Shown: piece by piece, positions 5,246 through 5,662 of the stretch
Layout of the letters: each line of letters starts with the position of its first letter
Numbering within the stretch: the stretch's first letter is position 1
DNA from: Deltaproteobacteria bacterium
GTDB taxonomy: Bacteria > SAR324 > JACQKK01
DNA length: 5,662 nt
NCBI GenBank assembly: GCA_029858165.1
Contig: JAOUFO010000131.1
Coordinates: 1 to 5,662, forward strand
Reading direction: 5' to 3'
Notes under the pieces: model-generated
The model's input: the letters and a program-made list of their open reading frames with translations, nothing else
Databases searched by the model: none
What the model was told of the DNA's origin: nothing
Position numbers and translations under genes: made by a program

Positions 5246-5366
5246 AAAACCCGTTTCCGGTTTTGGAGACTCTCTGATGATCCGATTTGCAAAAGGCGGT
5301 CCATCTTTTTTTACAACAACCATCCAAGGGGCCTCCTGCCTTAACCCCCCGCCTTGGCCCTCCAAC

Positions 5367-5662
5367 TTACCCCCCCGCCGCGGCTTTGCGGATGGCCCGG
5401 ACCTGGTCCGCCAGCAGCGCCCCCGCCTGAACGATTTCCTCGTTTGTGGTGCCGTGGCCCAGGCTGATGCGAAAGGAGGCTTCCAGCCGGGCGGGGGATA
5501 ACCCCATGGCCGCCAGCACCGGACTGGGCTGGCTTGCGCCGGAAGAGCAGGCGGACCCCCCCGATACCGCCACCCCGGCCAGGTCCAGCCGGGTGATCAA
5601 ACTTTGGGCGGAAATCCCCTCAAACCCGCAGTTCAGGGTGTTGGGCAACCGCCCGGCCCCCT
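5367..5662 (-). CDS. Cysteine desulfurase IscS/NifS family, C-terminal part only
   Basis: The 5' end lies beyond the window. Ninety-seven residues are visible. The enzyme is a class V PLP aminotransferase that takes sulfur from cysteine as an enzyme persulfide, leaving alanine, for Fe-S clusters, thionucleosides or sulfur carriers. The conserved C-terminal region is clear: RLPNTLNCGFEGISAQSL, then GVAVSGGSACSSGASQPSPV, where the Cys of SACSSG (38th visible residue) is the catalytic cysteine in the long-loop IscS/NifS group, then VLAAMGL and FRISLGHGTTNEEI. The ending KAAAGG is an alanine/glycine tail without the usual IscS C-terminal motif, so a NifS-like or stand-alone desulfurase is as likely as IscS. 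The TTG at 5646-5648 is an internal Leu codon of the RLPNTLN motif, not a start. It could supply sulfur to the carrier and CysM further along this strand, but the link is only by proximity. Confidence 0.92.
   Translation of the reverse strand, partial: GAGRLPNTLNCGFEGISAQSLITRLDLAGVAVSGGSACSSGASQPSPVLAAMGLSPARLEASFRISLGHGTTNEEIVQAGALLADQVRAIRKAAAGG

Larger units (their letters stand above)
5003..5366. other. Gene-free gap between desulfurase and secreted-protein genes
   Basis: No convincing gene in 364 bases. It contains the bidirectional terminator-like hairpin (5036-5082), the right copy of the dispersed repeat (5170-5245), a 7-bp palindrome AGGTCTC/GAGACCT at 5158-5176, and CCAAGG/CCTTGG arms at 5324-5329 and 5352-5357 just past the desulfurase stop. 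That last pair could be part of a weak terminator, but no U-run follows on the - strand. I see no clear promoter for the secreted-protein gene. Confidence 0.5.

Noticed and set aside
5078..5365. A 95-residue - strand open frame between the desulfurase and secreted-protein genes
   Set aside because: It spans the dispersed repeat, with no ribosome-binding site and no protein-like pattern.

Overview
The window holds six protein-coding genes: one short gene on the + strand (a TatA-type translocase subunit) and five on the - strand. The taxon cannot be fixed from sequence alone. The GC-rich coding style, the TatA, IscS and CysM types, and the many dispersed GC-rich intergenic repeats fit a Gram-negative bacterium, perhaps an anaerobic deltaproteobacterium (Desulfobacterota). 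That placement is a low-confidence guess.

Layout from left to right. Positions 1-367 are non-coding and hold a GC hairpin at the edge, one copy (44-120) of a dispersed repeat, a C7G7 palindrome and a further hairpin. tatA (368-550, +) converges on a long MBL-fold metallohydrolase gene (586-1986, -) that starts with TTG. A 647-bp gap (1987-2633) holds several hairpins and a 22-bp direct duplication. Next on the - strand are a MoaD/ThiS-like sulfur-carrier gene (2634-2912) and, upstream of it, a CysM-type cysteine synthase gene (3032-4009). A long gap (4010-4585) carries a possible cysM promoter and a two-copy ~150-bp tandem repeat made of alternating hairpin modules. This array ends on the stop codon of a small secreted protein of unknown function (4586-5002, -). 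The last gap (5003-5366) has a bidirectional terminator-like hairpin and a second, inverted copy of the dispersed repeat (5170-5245). At the right edge is the C-terminal part of an IscS/NifS-type cysteine desulfurase (5367-5662, -).

The best-supported functional theme is sulfur transfer into cysteine. CysM next to a ubiquitin-like sulfur carrier recalls the mycobacterial CysM-CysO pair, in which a protein thiocarboxylate supplies the sulfur. Here the carrier ends Gly-Gly-Arg rather than Gly-Gly, so if it works in this way one residue should have to be removed first. Neither the JAMM-type peptidase nor the E1-like activating enzyme expected for such a route is in the window. The desulfurase upstream could feed sulfur to the carrier, but the terminator-like hairpin and the repeats between them argue against a single simple operon.

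The most unusual non-coding structures are the modular tandem array and the pair of inverted 77-bp repeats about 5.1 kb apart.
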